DNA from: Nostoc sp. NOS(2021)
Lineage (GTDB): Bacteria > Cyanobacteriota > Cyanobacteriia > Cyanobacteriales > Nostocaceae
DNA length: 49,851 nucleotides
Direction: 5' to 3'
Assembly: GCF_017115025.1 (NCBI RefSeq)
Contig: NZ_JABXKM010000119.1
Coordinates: forward strand, 1-49,851
Each line of letters begins with the position of its first letter. Position 1 is the first letter of the stretch. This document shows, piece after piece, positions 9,041-16,724 of this stretch. The position numbers and the translations under genes are program-made. The notes beneath the pieces are model-generated. The model did no database searches. It was given only the letters and a program-made list of their open reading frames with translations, and had not been told where the DNA came from.

Positions 9041-9127
9041 TGTACTTTTACCACCTCACTCTAATCATTGTTCCCAATACACGGCTATAAAATTACTTTA
9101 ATTTGAGAAATGATTGCTGTAAATATA
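9041..9127. repeat. Duplicated 5' leader, copy 2
   Basis: Second copy of the leader described at 7665-7752. It lies immediately before the ATG at 9040. On the coding strand GAGGTGGTAAAAGTAC stands just before the start and offers a GAGG ribosome-binding site. Confidence 0.7.
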
Positions 9128-9190
9128 GTGCGATCGCAGTTGTTATGGAAGGGGTACATCTCACTTTTGTAAAAATATCCCTATGGAATT

Positions 9191-9272
9191 CGCGGCTATA
9201 CAGACAAAACCCACCTCCGTGGGTTTCAAATTCCTTGAGTCCGCGCAGGCGGACTTCGTTTGTATAGCCGCG
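9191..9272. repeat. Compound palindromic repeat
   Basis: An inverted repeat CGCGGCTATA (9191-9200) and TATAGCCGCG (9263-9272) encloses two small hairpins, AAACCCACCTCCGTGGGTTT at 9207-9226 and AGTCCGCGCAGGCGGACT at 9238-9255. The right 35 bp (9238-9272) recur exactly at 13614-13648, so the element is dispersed. Confidence 0.75.
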
Positions 9273-9299
9273 ATTTCTAATCGCTAGGATTTGTTTTTT

Positions 9300-10496
9300 C
9301 TATGGCTTAATACCCCATATTTTGATAGTTTTATCTCTACTACCACTAACAAGAGTGTTCCCATCTGGACTGATAGCTACACAATAAACCCAATCAGTAT
9401 GATCTTTGAGAATGCGTTGACATTCCCCAGTTTGCAAGTCCCAAATTCTGATAGTTTTGTCTCTACTACAACTAACAATAGTGTTTCCGTCTGGGCTGAT
9501 AGCTACACAAGAAACCCACCCTGAATGCCCTTCAAGTGTGAACTGAAGCTGTTTTGTCTGTAAATTCCATACTTTAATTGTTTTGTCTTTACTACCACTG
9601 ACAATTGTCTGTCCATCTGGGCTAATAGCTACAGACTCAACACCATTTGAATGTTTTTTAAAAGTGTGTATCAGCTTTCCAGTTTCAAAATTTCGTACTT
9701 TGATGGTTGCGTCATTACTACCACTAACCAGAGTTTTTCCATCGGAACTGATAGCTAACGCTTGAACTAAGTAGTGTGAATGACCACTCATAGTACGTAT
9801 AATTTGTTCTGTCTGCAAATCCCAGACATTAATTCCATTATTCTCACTGCCACAGGCAAGCGTCTTTCCATCTGGACTAATAATTAGGGAAAAAACTCTG
9901 TACGCAAATTCTTCTAAAGTTTGTTTACGCTGTCCACTCTGTAAATCCCACACTTTGATTTTGTGATCACCATCATAAGTTCCTCCTCTACTAACTAAAG
10001 TTTTTCCATCTTGGCTAATAACCAAGGAATTAACGTTGAAATCGGCCATAGAAATAGGTTGAAGTTGTCCGGTATGCAAATCCCAAAGATTAATGTCTCT
10101 TCCGGCACTGACAAGAGTTCTCCCATCTGGGCTAATGGCAACAACTGTGATGAGTGTATTCTGCTGTAAAGTGTGGAGGCAAGTGATATTTAGCCAGGGA
10201 TTATATTCTTGTAACGCTTGTTTAACTCTTGCTTCTTCCCTGTGGCGAAGTAACGAATAGGCAGCCCACTTGAACTTTCCTGATTCATATTGCCAAGCCT
10301 GAATTACTAAGTCTAAACCTGCTTCTCCGTAATTTAGTGCCTCTTTTAATGCGGCAATTTGCGCTTCTATATCTACACTTCTCAATCGGTTTTTAACACC
10401 TTCCAATCCACCTAAGATAACACTGCCAATTGGGGCAGAATTTTGAGTACCTAAAACGGCATCATATTCTTTAGGTTGATTCTGATTCTCTGCCAT
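9300..10496 (-). CDS. VLGG-module protein with 7-blade WD40 propeller
   Basis: A 398-residue paralogue with the shared module (NQPKEYDAVLGTQ, VILGGLEGVKNRL, LNYGEAGLDLVIQAW, ending KQALQEYNPW) and seven WD40 blades, counted at INLWDLH, IKVWDLQ, INVWDLQ, IKVRNFE, IKVWNLQ, IRIWDLQ and the terminal IKIWGIKP. The WD40 repeats are more regular than in the other two WD40 paralogues, with many near-identical VAISPDGNT and DKTIKIW units, which suggests recent blade duplication. The Hsp70-type gene lies upstream after 240 bp in the same orientation. Confidence 0.85.
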   Translation of the reverse strand: MAENQNQPKEYDAVLGTQNSAPIGSVILGGLEGVKNRLRSVDIEAQIAALKEALNYGEAGLDLVIQAWQYESGKFKWAAYSLLRHREEARVKQALQEYNPWLNITCLHTLQQNTLITVVAISPDGRTLVSAGRDINLWDLHTGQLQPISMADFNVNSLVISQDGKTLVSRGGTYDGDHKIKVWDLQSGQRKQTLEEFAYRVFSLIISPDGKTLACGSENNGINVWDLQTEQIIRTMSGHSHYLVQALAISSDGKTLVSGSNDATIKVRNFETGKLIHTFKKHSNGVESVAISPDGQTIVSGSKDKTIKVWNLQTKQLQFTLEGHSGWVSCVAISPDGNTIVSCSRDKTIRIWDLQTGECQRILKDHTDWVYCVAISPDGNTLVSGSRDKTIKIWGIKP

Positions 10497-10562
10497 TGCA
10501 TTTTTCCAACTTTACTATAAGGGTTCTCGCTTGGGTGCAGTACAGTTTTGACCTCTCTCCAA

Positions 10563-10622
10563 ACCTCTCTCCTACAAGGAGAGAGGCTTTGAATCTTACT
10601 CCCCTTCCCTTGTAGGGAAGGG
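10563..10622. repeat. Twin hairpin intergenic repeat
   Basis: Two neighbouring hairpins, CCTCTCTC-CTACAAG-GAGAGAGG at 10563-10585 and CCCCTTCCC-TTGTA-GGGAAGGGG at 10600-10622. They belong to the common family of CCTCTCC...GGAGAGG repeats; another member is at about 22815-22850. They may end the Hsp70 operon transcript, although no T-run follows. Confidence 0.6.
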
Positions 10623-10738
10623 GTTGGGGGTTAGGTCTGTATTGGATTGAACTGCAACGCTATATTAGTAATATTCCCATTTTTGATTACAATTCTTTTT
10701 TAAACGAACCGCAAAGGCGCCAAGACACCAAGAGAAGA

Positions 10739-12298
10739 TTATTTTAGTTTAGCGATCGCACCCCTATCTACTAACATCTTCCCTGTCAATAAATCCTTCA
10801 CTGTTACGACTAATACCCGTTGTTCATTGACTTCAAATTGTGCTTGTATTCGGTCTATTCCCGTTTGTCCAGCCGGTTCGATATGGGCGACACATACTTG
10901 TTGATGATGAGTTTCCAAAGAGCGATAACTATCTTGTTTTACTAACTGGCTGCTCGTCATCCTTCCTTGAGTATCGTAATAAACTTCCGCTTGGGAAACT
11001 TCTGCTACTTCCCCAATATCAAGACGGATTTCTCGCTGTCCCTCTGTGGCGACTTGCAGAGTTAAAGCTTCAGAACGCGCCCCTGGATACTTTGCCCCTT
11101 TTTCAATCAAAGTTAAGTAGGAATAACTTTTGCTGTGGGGTTCCCAAAGACGAATAGCATAACTGTGGCGCAGGTAATCATCAACTGCTGCCATTTCACT
11201 TAAAGCTAATGCGCCATGTGCCACAGCTTCAAAGGGTTTGTCTAACTTTACCTTTTGTCGTCCAAAATAGGAAATTACCAGTTGTTGCACGGCAGGAATT
11301 TGACAAGTACCACCCACTAATAAGACTTGTTCAATTGTAGATTTGCTGATCCCTTTAGAAAGTGCGATCGCTAATACTTCATCTATCGCCTGTCTTAACT
11401 GTTCTAATAATTGTTGATTTTCTAAAATTTCGCCTAATTCATCCCGATGCAATTGCAATTCATGGGACATAAAATTTTCATCATCAAACCAAGCTTCTTT
11501 AGCCTCATCTGTTGTTGAAAGTTGAATTTTTACCCTTTCTGCTACTTCCAACAGATTCATAAAGCCGATTTCCCCAACTTCAGCACGGGAGGAAGCGATT
11601 TTTTGCAGATAATGTTCAACAATCCATGTATCAATATCTACGCCGCCAATAAAAGCATCAGATTTTGCGATAACTTCGGCACGCACTATTTGCTGTTCAG
11701 ATTCAGCGCTGACAGTCCGTACTAAACTTAAATCTAGGGTACCGCCGCCAAAATCAACCACCAAAACCACAGCCCCAGGATGCTTGACAGCATAACCAAG
11801 GGCTGCTGCGGTAGATTCATCGACAATTTGCACTGCGGGAATATTTAACTTGTCGCCCAAGTTGCGGAACCAGTCAAGATATCGCTCAAATGCACCGACG
11901 GGAACTGTGAAAATAACGCTACTAGGTTGTAATTGCTGTTCAACCTGTTGCCAAATTTCCTTGAGAAACAGTTCCGAAACCACCTCAGCGCTGTAACTAT
12001 TACCATCCAACTGTCGGGGAGGTGGGACAAAATCTGCTGCCAAATCGCGTTTGAAAGCTCTAAAACAGCGTTCAGGCTGGGCAAACCCCAAGCGTTTGGC
12101 GCGTACAGATTCACCAAACCAGATGCGATCGCGTCCTTCCACAAATACTAAACTGGGTACAACGCTTACCTGTTCTGTCCCTACTTCAAAGCGGCGCGAC
12201 ATCGAATCAAATCTCAATGTCCGTGGTTTTTGCGTAATCAAATCGGTAGTACAAACAACAGTGTTGCTCGTACCAAAATCAATTATTACTGTTGTCAT
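10739..12298 (-). CDS. Hsp70-family ATPase, DnaK-like, short
   Basis: A 519-residue Hsp70/actin-fold ATPase. Phosphate-1 motif IDFGTSNT is at 6-13, the KRDL segment at 83-86, the VDESTAAALGYA helix at 159-170, phosphate-2 VVDFGGGTLDL at 180-190, and the adenosine motif VLLVGGTCQIP at 325-335. The C-terminal 140 residues look like a beta-type substrate domain, and the long helical lid of classical DnaK (about 630 residues) is absent. It is the last gene of an apparent operon after DUF2997 and the GrpE-like gene, with a 74-bp gap to the latter. No J-domain gene is nearby. The context suggests a dedicated chaperone for the surrounding VLGG-module proteins, which is inference. Confidence 0.85.
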   Translation of the reverse strand: MTTVIIDFGTSNTVVCTTDLITQKPRTLRFDSMSRRFEVGTEQVSVVPSLVFVEGRDRIWFGESVRAKRLGFAQPERCFRAFKRDLAADFVPPPRQLDGNSYSAEVVSELFLKEIWQQVEQQLQPSSVIFTVPVGAFERYLDWFRNLGDKLNIPAVQIVDESTAAALGYAVKHPGAVVLVVDFGGGTLDLSLVRTVSAESEQQIVRAEVIAKSDAFIGGVDIDTWIVEHYLQKIASSRAEVGEIGFMNLLEVAERVKIQLSTTDEAKEAWFDDENFMSHELQLHRDELGEILENQQLLEQLRQAIDEVLAIALSKGISKSTIEQVLLVGGTCQIPAVQQLVISYFGRQKVKLDKPFEAVAHGALALSEMAAVDDYLRHSYAIRLWEPHSKSYSYLTLIEKGAKYPGARSEALTLQVATEGQREIRLDIGEVAEVSQAEVYYDTQGRMTSSQLVKQDSYRSLETHHQQVCVAHIEPAGQTGIDRIQAQFEVNEQRVLVVTVKDLLTGKMLVDRGAIAKLK

Positions 12299-12372
12299 TG
12301 GTCATTTGTCATTGAGGATGGGGCATTGGGCAAGAAGGCAATATGCAACAACATTTCTTAAATTTTTAATTT

Positions 12373-13044
12373 TTAATTTTTAATTGTTTGTCCTCCTCCC
12401 GGTAAGGTACGACTAACTTTCGCAGGGGCAAGAATTCGTCCTTGATGCTGATAACCGACAAATCGAATGTAAACTAACTCATCTTCAGCAATATCAGCTG
12501 TATCTGGTTGATGAATCTGCGGATTGTAAGGTACTTGTTCCCAAGGTTTGCCTATCTGTTCATAACCCCATTTGCTGAGTAGGTTATCTAAAGACGTAAA
12601 CATTGATAGCAGATTTTTCGCTGGCAATTCTGGTTTAATCCGCACCATCTGATGAATGCTGGGATAGTTTGTTAATAATGTCTGCAATTGCTCAAATGTC
12701 GAAAAACGTATTTCGTCTGTCACTTCAAGACGCTGCTGCTGCAATTCCTCATGCAGTCGCAAGCCTTCCTGATGTAGTGCTGCTTTTTCCAAAACAAGCT
12801 GGTGTAAGTTTTGCTCTAGCTCTAAGGAATTTTGACGTGTTGCTTTTAGTTCATTTTCTAGTAATTCAATTTGCGTAGACGCGTAGCGGCTTGTCGTTAG
12901 ACATCGCGCCAACTCTAACTTGTCAGTTTCCAAGTTTGCTTTGCGGGCGATCGCAGCGCTAATTGCTGGAATAATTAACAACAGAGTGCAAATTCCTATT
13001 GCTATTGTCAAAAGGCTTAAAAGAGAAAACATTCCTATTTGCAT
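12373..13044 (-). CDS. Membrane-anchored GrpE-like protein
   Basis: A 223-residue protein with an N-terminal membrane segment (residues 5-30, SLLSLLTIAIGICTLLLIIP), a long coiled coil (about 35-115) and a C-terminal GrpE-like beta domain. The last part contains WGYEQIGKPWEQVPYNPQIHQ and ILAPAKVSRTLP, which correspond to the P-x-H and R-x-L-x-P-A-x-V positions of GrpE nucleotide-exchange factors. It starts 5 nt after the DUF2997 stop and precedes the Hsp70 gene, so it probably releases ADP from that Hsp70 at the membrane. A 30-bp repeat appears inserted in frame inside the coiled coil (12874-12903). The C-terminal GGGQTIKN runs into an AATTTTT filler repeat and may be a young extension. Confidence 0.72.
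   Translation of the reverse strand: MQIGMFSLLSLLTIAIGICTLLLIIPAISAAIARKANLETDKLELARCLTTSRYASTQIELLENELKATRQNSLELEQNLHQLVLEKAALHQEGLRLHEELQQQRLEVTDEIRFSTFEQLQTLLTNYPSIHQMVRIKPELPAKNLLSMFTSLDNLLSKWGYEQIGKPWEQVPYNPQIHQPDTADIAEDELVYIRFVGYQHQGRILAPAKVSRTLPGGGQTIKN
12874..12903 (-). repeat. In-frame repeat insertion in GrpE-like gene
   Basis: Thirty bases encoding about CLTTSRYAST match the GCCGCTACGCGTCTAC-type core of the dispersed repeats seen elsewhere in the window (for example 37800-37890 and 39180-39320). They sit in the coiled coil and add ten residues without breaking the frame. The exact borders are estimated by eye. Confidence 0.45.
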
Positions 13045-13049
13045 CTTTG

Positions 13050-13262
13050 TTAGATTTGTTTGAGAGACTGATTTTCTGCCACTATCTCGCCCTCACCGCC
13101 TTCGTAATACTCAGGCAATAATTCTTGATTTTCAACTTCTCCTAAAGCCTTTTCAATTCCCGATGTTGTACTTGTGCAACTCGAACCAGAAGCATTGATC
13201 ACTGTTTCAGTAATTTTCCCATCTTTACCAATGCGATACTCAATTTTTTGATAGTCAGCCAT
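13050..13262 (-). CDS. DUF2997 small protein
   Basis: A 70-residue soluble protein. It has the features I associate with DUF2997: an N-terminal strand pair (IEYRIGKDGKITETVINASG), the central CTSTTSGIEKALGEV helix with a conserved Cys, and LLPEYYEG near the end. Function unknown. It is the first gene of the presumed DUF2997/GrpE-like/Hsp70 operon, ending 5 nt before the next start. In other genomes, as I remember it, DUF2997 occurs with DUF1257 and AAA ATPases, which are present at the left end of this window. Confidence 0.75.
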   Translation of the reverse strand: MADYQKIEYRIGKDGKITETVINASGSSCTSTTSGIEKALGEVENQELLPEYYEGGEGEIVAENQSLKQI

Positions 13263-13355
13263 AATTAGAGTTTTTGATTTTTTAGGGTTTTAAAAGTGAC
13301 ACAATAATCATCATGTTGTACCAAATTCTAGCCAACGGCAATTAACATTGGCACT

Positions 13356-13514
13356 AGTACAAACAAATATGTGAGAGCTTTTGCTAATATATTAAAACAA
13401 ATGTACTAGTATAATTCAATAAGATTTAACAGAATTTACGCAAAAGCAGGAAACAAACCAAGCCAAGGGCGTACATTCTTGGTACTTACACGCCGAAAAG
13501 AGCGATCGCTCTTT
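13356..13514. repeat. Direct repeat copy 1 flanking LRR gene
   Basis: Starts AGTACAAACAAATATGTGAG and ends with a HIP1 octamer plus CTTT. It matches 15007-15174 along almost its whole length, with scattered substitutions and a small insertion in the second copy. The shared blocks include AATAAGATTTAACAGAAT and GGGCGTACATTCTTGGT. Confidence 0.85.
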
Positions 13515-13613
13515 TTTTCTTGAGCATGGGTGGAGGATAGTGTATTAGCAACGACAATTGCAAGTCGGCAGCTAGAATTTCTCAAAACATTGTGAGTTAA
13601 TAAGCTTTTCTTT

Positions 13614-13648
13614 AGTCCGCGCAGGCGGACTTCGTTTGTATAGCCGCG
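13614..13648. repeat. 35-bp dispersed repeat
   Basis: Identical over 35 bp to 9238-9272. It includes the AGTCCGCGCAGGCGGACT hairpin and the TATAGCCGCG arm. The left arm present at 9191 is missing here, so this is a partial copy. Confidence 0.75.
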
Positions 13649-13737
13649 ACTTCTAGTCGTCCGGGCTGATTATGCATTGATGTATGTGTATGCCGCATTT
13701 TTGGGAATTCTAATAAAGAATCACAAGGTAAAGCACC

Positions 13738-14892
13738 ATGACAGACAATCAAAATCAACCCGGAGAATTTGATGCAGTACTTGGTGGAGAACAGGAACAT
13801 CAAAACTACGCTGTAGTTTTAGGAGGACTTGAGGGGGTAAGAAGTCGGTTGAGAAGTTCGGTTGCAGAAATACGATTTATAGGCATTACTCAGGCAGCAA
13901 ATTATGGGAAAGAAGGCTTAGATTTAATAATTGAAGCCTTAAATGATTCTTCTGGACAGGTGCGGAGTCTTGCCTATAATTTATTGCAGAAAAAGCTAAA
14001 AGAGCTATTCTTGGAAGGATCAAAACTAAAGGTGAAGCAAGAATTATCTAATTTTGATAAATTGCAGTTATTTACCACTTTAAAAGATTGGGTAATTCAG
14101 GACTTTAATCCCAGATATCCTCTTATTGATGCCGCAAGCATTGGATATAGATTGAAGACTATCGAAGACTTAAAATTACTACTACAATACTCCCAAGTTG
14201 GTGAGCTGCAAGCACTAATTATAAAGATTTATAGTGAAGAAAATAGTAATATTATTGATATTTTATTAGAGAATTACAAGCATTTCATTGGACTCAAAGC
14301 CTTGTCTATTTCTCCTGGTAAAAACTCAACAATTATAAACGAAGCTAGCAGAATTTTAAAAGTTTATCCTAACCTTAATTTACTAGAGGTTAGAGAATGT
14401 AATGGTATAATCTTTGACAACATACAACACAATAATTTGAAGACATTAATTATTGATAGTAGTGGTTTAATTAAGAATTTAAACAAGCTTGAATTACCTG
14501 GGTTAGAGTTTCTTGATTTAGGGTTTGGCAATTCTGGTTACATTAACATCCGACCAGATATAGATTATTTAAAACGTATTTTCTCTGGTAGCTTTTTCCA
14601 TCAGGTGAGATATTTAGGCTTGAGAAGTGGTAAAAGTTATAACGCAATTGCTTCTTTCATCGTGAGTTCAGGTATACTAAATCGCCTAATTGGACTTGAC
14701 CTTTCGGATGCAGACTTGGGAGATAAAGGTGCTGAAACTTTATTTAATAGTCCCCTAATAAATCGGTTACATACTCTCAACGTTAGTAAGAATCGTTTAT
14801 CTCCAGCTATGGTGAAGAAGTTATCTCAACTGAAGTGTAGAGTAATTGCTGAACCACAAAAGTCTTATCGCTATAACCCTTCGTGTGAATAA
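13738..14892 (+). CDS. VLGG-module protein with leucine-rich repeats
   Basis: A 384-residue protein, the only complete array member on the plus strand. The module (NQPGEFDAVLGGE, AVVLGGLEGVRSRL, ANYGKEGLDLIIEAL) is followed by a helical linker and, from about residue 180, leucine-rich repeat-like units (LNLLEVRECN, LKTLIIDSSG, LEFLDLGFGN, VRYLGLRSG, LIGLDLSDADLGDKGAE, LHTLNVSKNRL). LRRs act in protein recognition, as WD40 propellers do, so the array swaps one recognition fold for another. It is bounded on both sides by copies of a roughly 160-bp direct repeat, which suggests acquisition or duplication as a unit. Confidence 0.8.
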   Translation: MTDNQNQPGEFDAVLGGEQEHQNYAVVLGGLEGVRSRLRSSVAEIRFIGITQAANYGKEGLDLIIEALNDSSGQVRSLAYNLLQKKLKELFLEGSKLKVKQELSNFDKLQLFTTLKDWVIQDFNPRYPLIDAASIGYRLKTIEDLKLLLQYSQVGELQALIIKIYSEENSNIIDILLENYKHFIGLKALSISPGKNSTIINEASRILKVYPNLNLLEVRECNGIIFDNIQHNNLKTLIIDSSGLIKNLNKLELPGLEFLDLGFGNSGYINIRPDIDYLKRIFSGSFFHQVRYLGLRSGKSYNAIASFIVSSGILNRLIGLDLSDADLGDKGAETLFNSPLINRLHTLNVSKNRLSPAMVKKLSQLKCRVIAEPQKSYRYNPSCE

Positions 14893-14923
14893 ACATATTT
14901 CATGAATATACTAACTTAAAGTA

Positions 14924-15025
14924 ATGAACAATCATCCAAATCAAACCAGAGAATATGATGCAGTGCTTTGTGAAGAAATACCTCCCCCTGTTAGCGGTGT
15001 AGTTTTAGTACAAACAAATACGTGA
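14924..15025 (+). pseudogene. Truncated VLGG-module gene
   Basis: Starting at ATG 14924 the frame reads MNNHPNQTREYDAVLCEEIPP..., followed by VSGVVL. It then runs into the second copy of the direct repeat at 15007 and stops at codon 34. The first 28 residues match the start of the shared module, with DAVLCE in place of DAVLGG. The remaining module and any sensor domain are gone. I therefore call it a seventh family member destroyed at the repeat junction. Confidence 0.8.
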
Positions 15026-15174
15026 GAGCTTTTGCCAATACATTAAAATAAATTTACTAGTATGAGTCAATAAGATTTAACAGAATCTACGCACAAGCAG
15101 GAAATAAACCGAACTAAGGGCGTACATTCTTGGTTGGACAGCTACTTACATCCCCAAGGGAGCGATCGCTCTTT
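15007..15174. repeat. Direct repeat copy 2 flanking LRR gene
   Basis: Second copy of the repeat at 13356-13514. Its left edge coincides with the truncation point of the VLGG-module fragment, and its right edge lies 60 bp before the SDR/CIA30 gene. It is probably that gene's native upstream region or an element next to it. Confidence 0.85.
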
Positions 15175-15234
15175 CTCAATCTACAGGAATCAAACTCATT
15201 GGGCTAGACTGGAGAAAGTTATGAGGACGCAAAT

Positions 15235-16716
15235 ATGACTGACAAAAATCGTTCTCAATGGGACTTAGGCAGGTTTATCGAAACCCTGACTTACTTTGAG
15301 GTAATTCCTTTCCTTAACTGGGTACAGCAGTTAATCCAAGGTCGTCCTAAGGATAATCAAAATAGACCCAATGGAGGAAGAAACATGGGTGTAATATTAG
15401 TAGCGGGTGCAACAGGTGGTGTAGGTAAACGAGTGGTAAAGCGATCGCTCGAAGCAGGTTATAAAGTTCGCGCCCTAGTTCGAGACATTGACAAAGCGCG
15501 GTCAATTCTTGGTAATGATATAGACTTGGTAGTTGCGGATATCACTCAACCAGAAACTTTAACTCCTTTAGTTATGGCTGATATCCAAGCTGTAGTTTGT
15601 TGCACAGCAGTGCGCGTACAACCAGTTGAGGGAGACACAGCAGATAGAGCTAAATATTATCAAGGTGTTAAATTTTACCAACCAGAAATTGTTGGCGATA
15701 CTCCAGAAAATGTAGAATATCAAGGTGTCAAAAACTTAGTCCAAGCGGCCGCAAAATATTTACCCCAAGCAAACGAAAAACTAATATTTGATTTCACAAA
15801 GCCATCAGCAGAATTACAGGATAACTGGGGGGCGTTGGATGATGTCGTCATGGGTGGCGTCAGTGCCAGTAATATCCAATTAGTAGAAAATACAGCTTTA
15901 TTTGCTGGTAATGTCTCCACGGATAACTCTGGCGGATTTGCTTCTGTCAGAACTAAGAATTTTGATCCACCCTTCAACTTATTTGGTTACGAAGGTGTAA
16001 AATTGCGCGTCAAAGGTGACGGTCAGCGTTATAAAATATTCCTACGGACAGATACAAAATGGGATGGCATTGGCTACAGCTATTCTTTCGATACTATAGC
16101 TAATACCTGGATAGATGTTCACATTCCCTTTGCAGATTTGATTCCCGTCTTTCGGGCAAAAATTGTCAAAGATGCGCCGCCAATTGAGCAGAATAGAATT
16201 TGTTCATTCCAATTAATGTTGAGCAAATTTGAATATGATGGCGCTTTAAATCCCAATTTTTCTCCAGGTGCTTTTGCTTTGCAGTTGGAATCAATTAAAG
16301 CTTACGGCGGGACAACTTTACCACAATTTATTCTCGTCAGTTCAGCAGGTGTGACTCGTCCCGGACGCCCCGGCATTAATTTAGATGAAGAACCGCCAGC
16401 AGTGAAATTAAATGACCAATTGGGAGGAATTTTAACTTGGAAGTTGAAGGGAGAAGATAGTTTAAGAGAAAGCGGAATTCCTTATACGATTATTAGACCT
16501 TGTGCTTTAACTGAGGAAGCAGGAGGTAAGGAATTAATATTTGAGCAAGGCGATAATATTAAGGGCAAAATCAGCCGTGAGGATGTGGCAGAACTTTGCG
16601 TACAAGCTCTAAAATTAGCGATCGCTTGTAATGTCACATTTGAGGTAAAACAGGGAGATAATACTGTTAACTCTATCGATTGGCAGAAGCTATTTTCTAA
16701 CTTAGAAAGAGTTTAG
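15235..16716 (+). CDS. Atypical SDR with inserted CIA30 domain
   Basis: A 493-residue protein. Residues 51-180 are an NAD(P)-binding Rossmann half (VILVAGATGGVGKRVVKRSL). Residues about 183-355 are a CIA30 domain, recognised by FDFTKPSAELQDNWGALDDVVMGGVS and the later GGFASVRTKNF. The SDR part then resumes (FILVSSAGVTRPGRPG, PYTIIRPCALTEE). This nested architecture is known in cyanobacteria and plants, where such proteins are linked to photosynthetic or NDH complex assembly; the substrate is unknown. A 50-residue N-terminal extension (about 32-38, NWVQQLIQG) may attach to membranes. The coiled-coil gene follows after 8 nt and is likely co-transcribed. Confidence 0.85.
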   Translation: MTDKNRSQWDLGRFIETLTYFEVIPFLNWVQQLIQGRPKDNQNRPNGGRNMGVILVAGATGGVGKRVVKRSLEAGYKVRALVRDIDKARSILGNDIDLVVADITQPETLTPLVMADIQAVVCCTAVRVQPVEGDTADRAKYYQGVKFYQPEIVGDTPENVEYQGVKNLVQAAAKYLPQANEKLIFDFTKPSAELQDNWGALDDVVMGGVSASNIQLVENTALFAGNVSTDNSGGFASVRTKNFDPPFNLFGYEGVKLRVKGDGQRYKIFLRTDTKWDGIGYSYSFDTIANTWIDVHIPFADLIPVFRAKIVKDAPPIEQNRICSFQLMLSKFEYDGALNPNFSPGAFALQLESIKAYGGTTLPQFILVSSAGVTRPGRPGINLDEEPPAVKLNDQLGGILTWKLKGEDSLRESGIPYTIIRPCALTEEAGGKELIFEQGDNIKGKISREDVAELCVQALKLAIACNVTFEVKQGDNTVNSIDWQKLFSNLERV

Positions 16717-16724
16717 CTATTGAC

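Larger units (their letters stand above)
13263..13737. other. Gene-free spacer with two repeats
   Basis: A 475-bp divergent spacer between the DUF2997 operon and the LRR gene. It holds the 159-bp direct repeat copy 13356-13514 and the 35-bp dispersed repeat 13614-13648. The last bases before the LRR gene give AAGGTAAAGCACC before its ATG, a plausible ribosome-binding site. Promoters for both directions should lie here, but I cannot place them securely. Confidence 0.5.
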
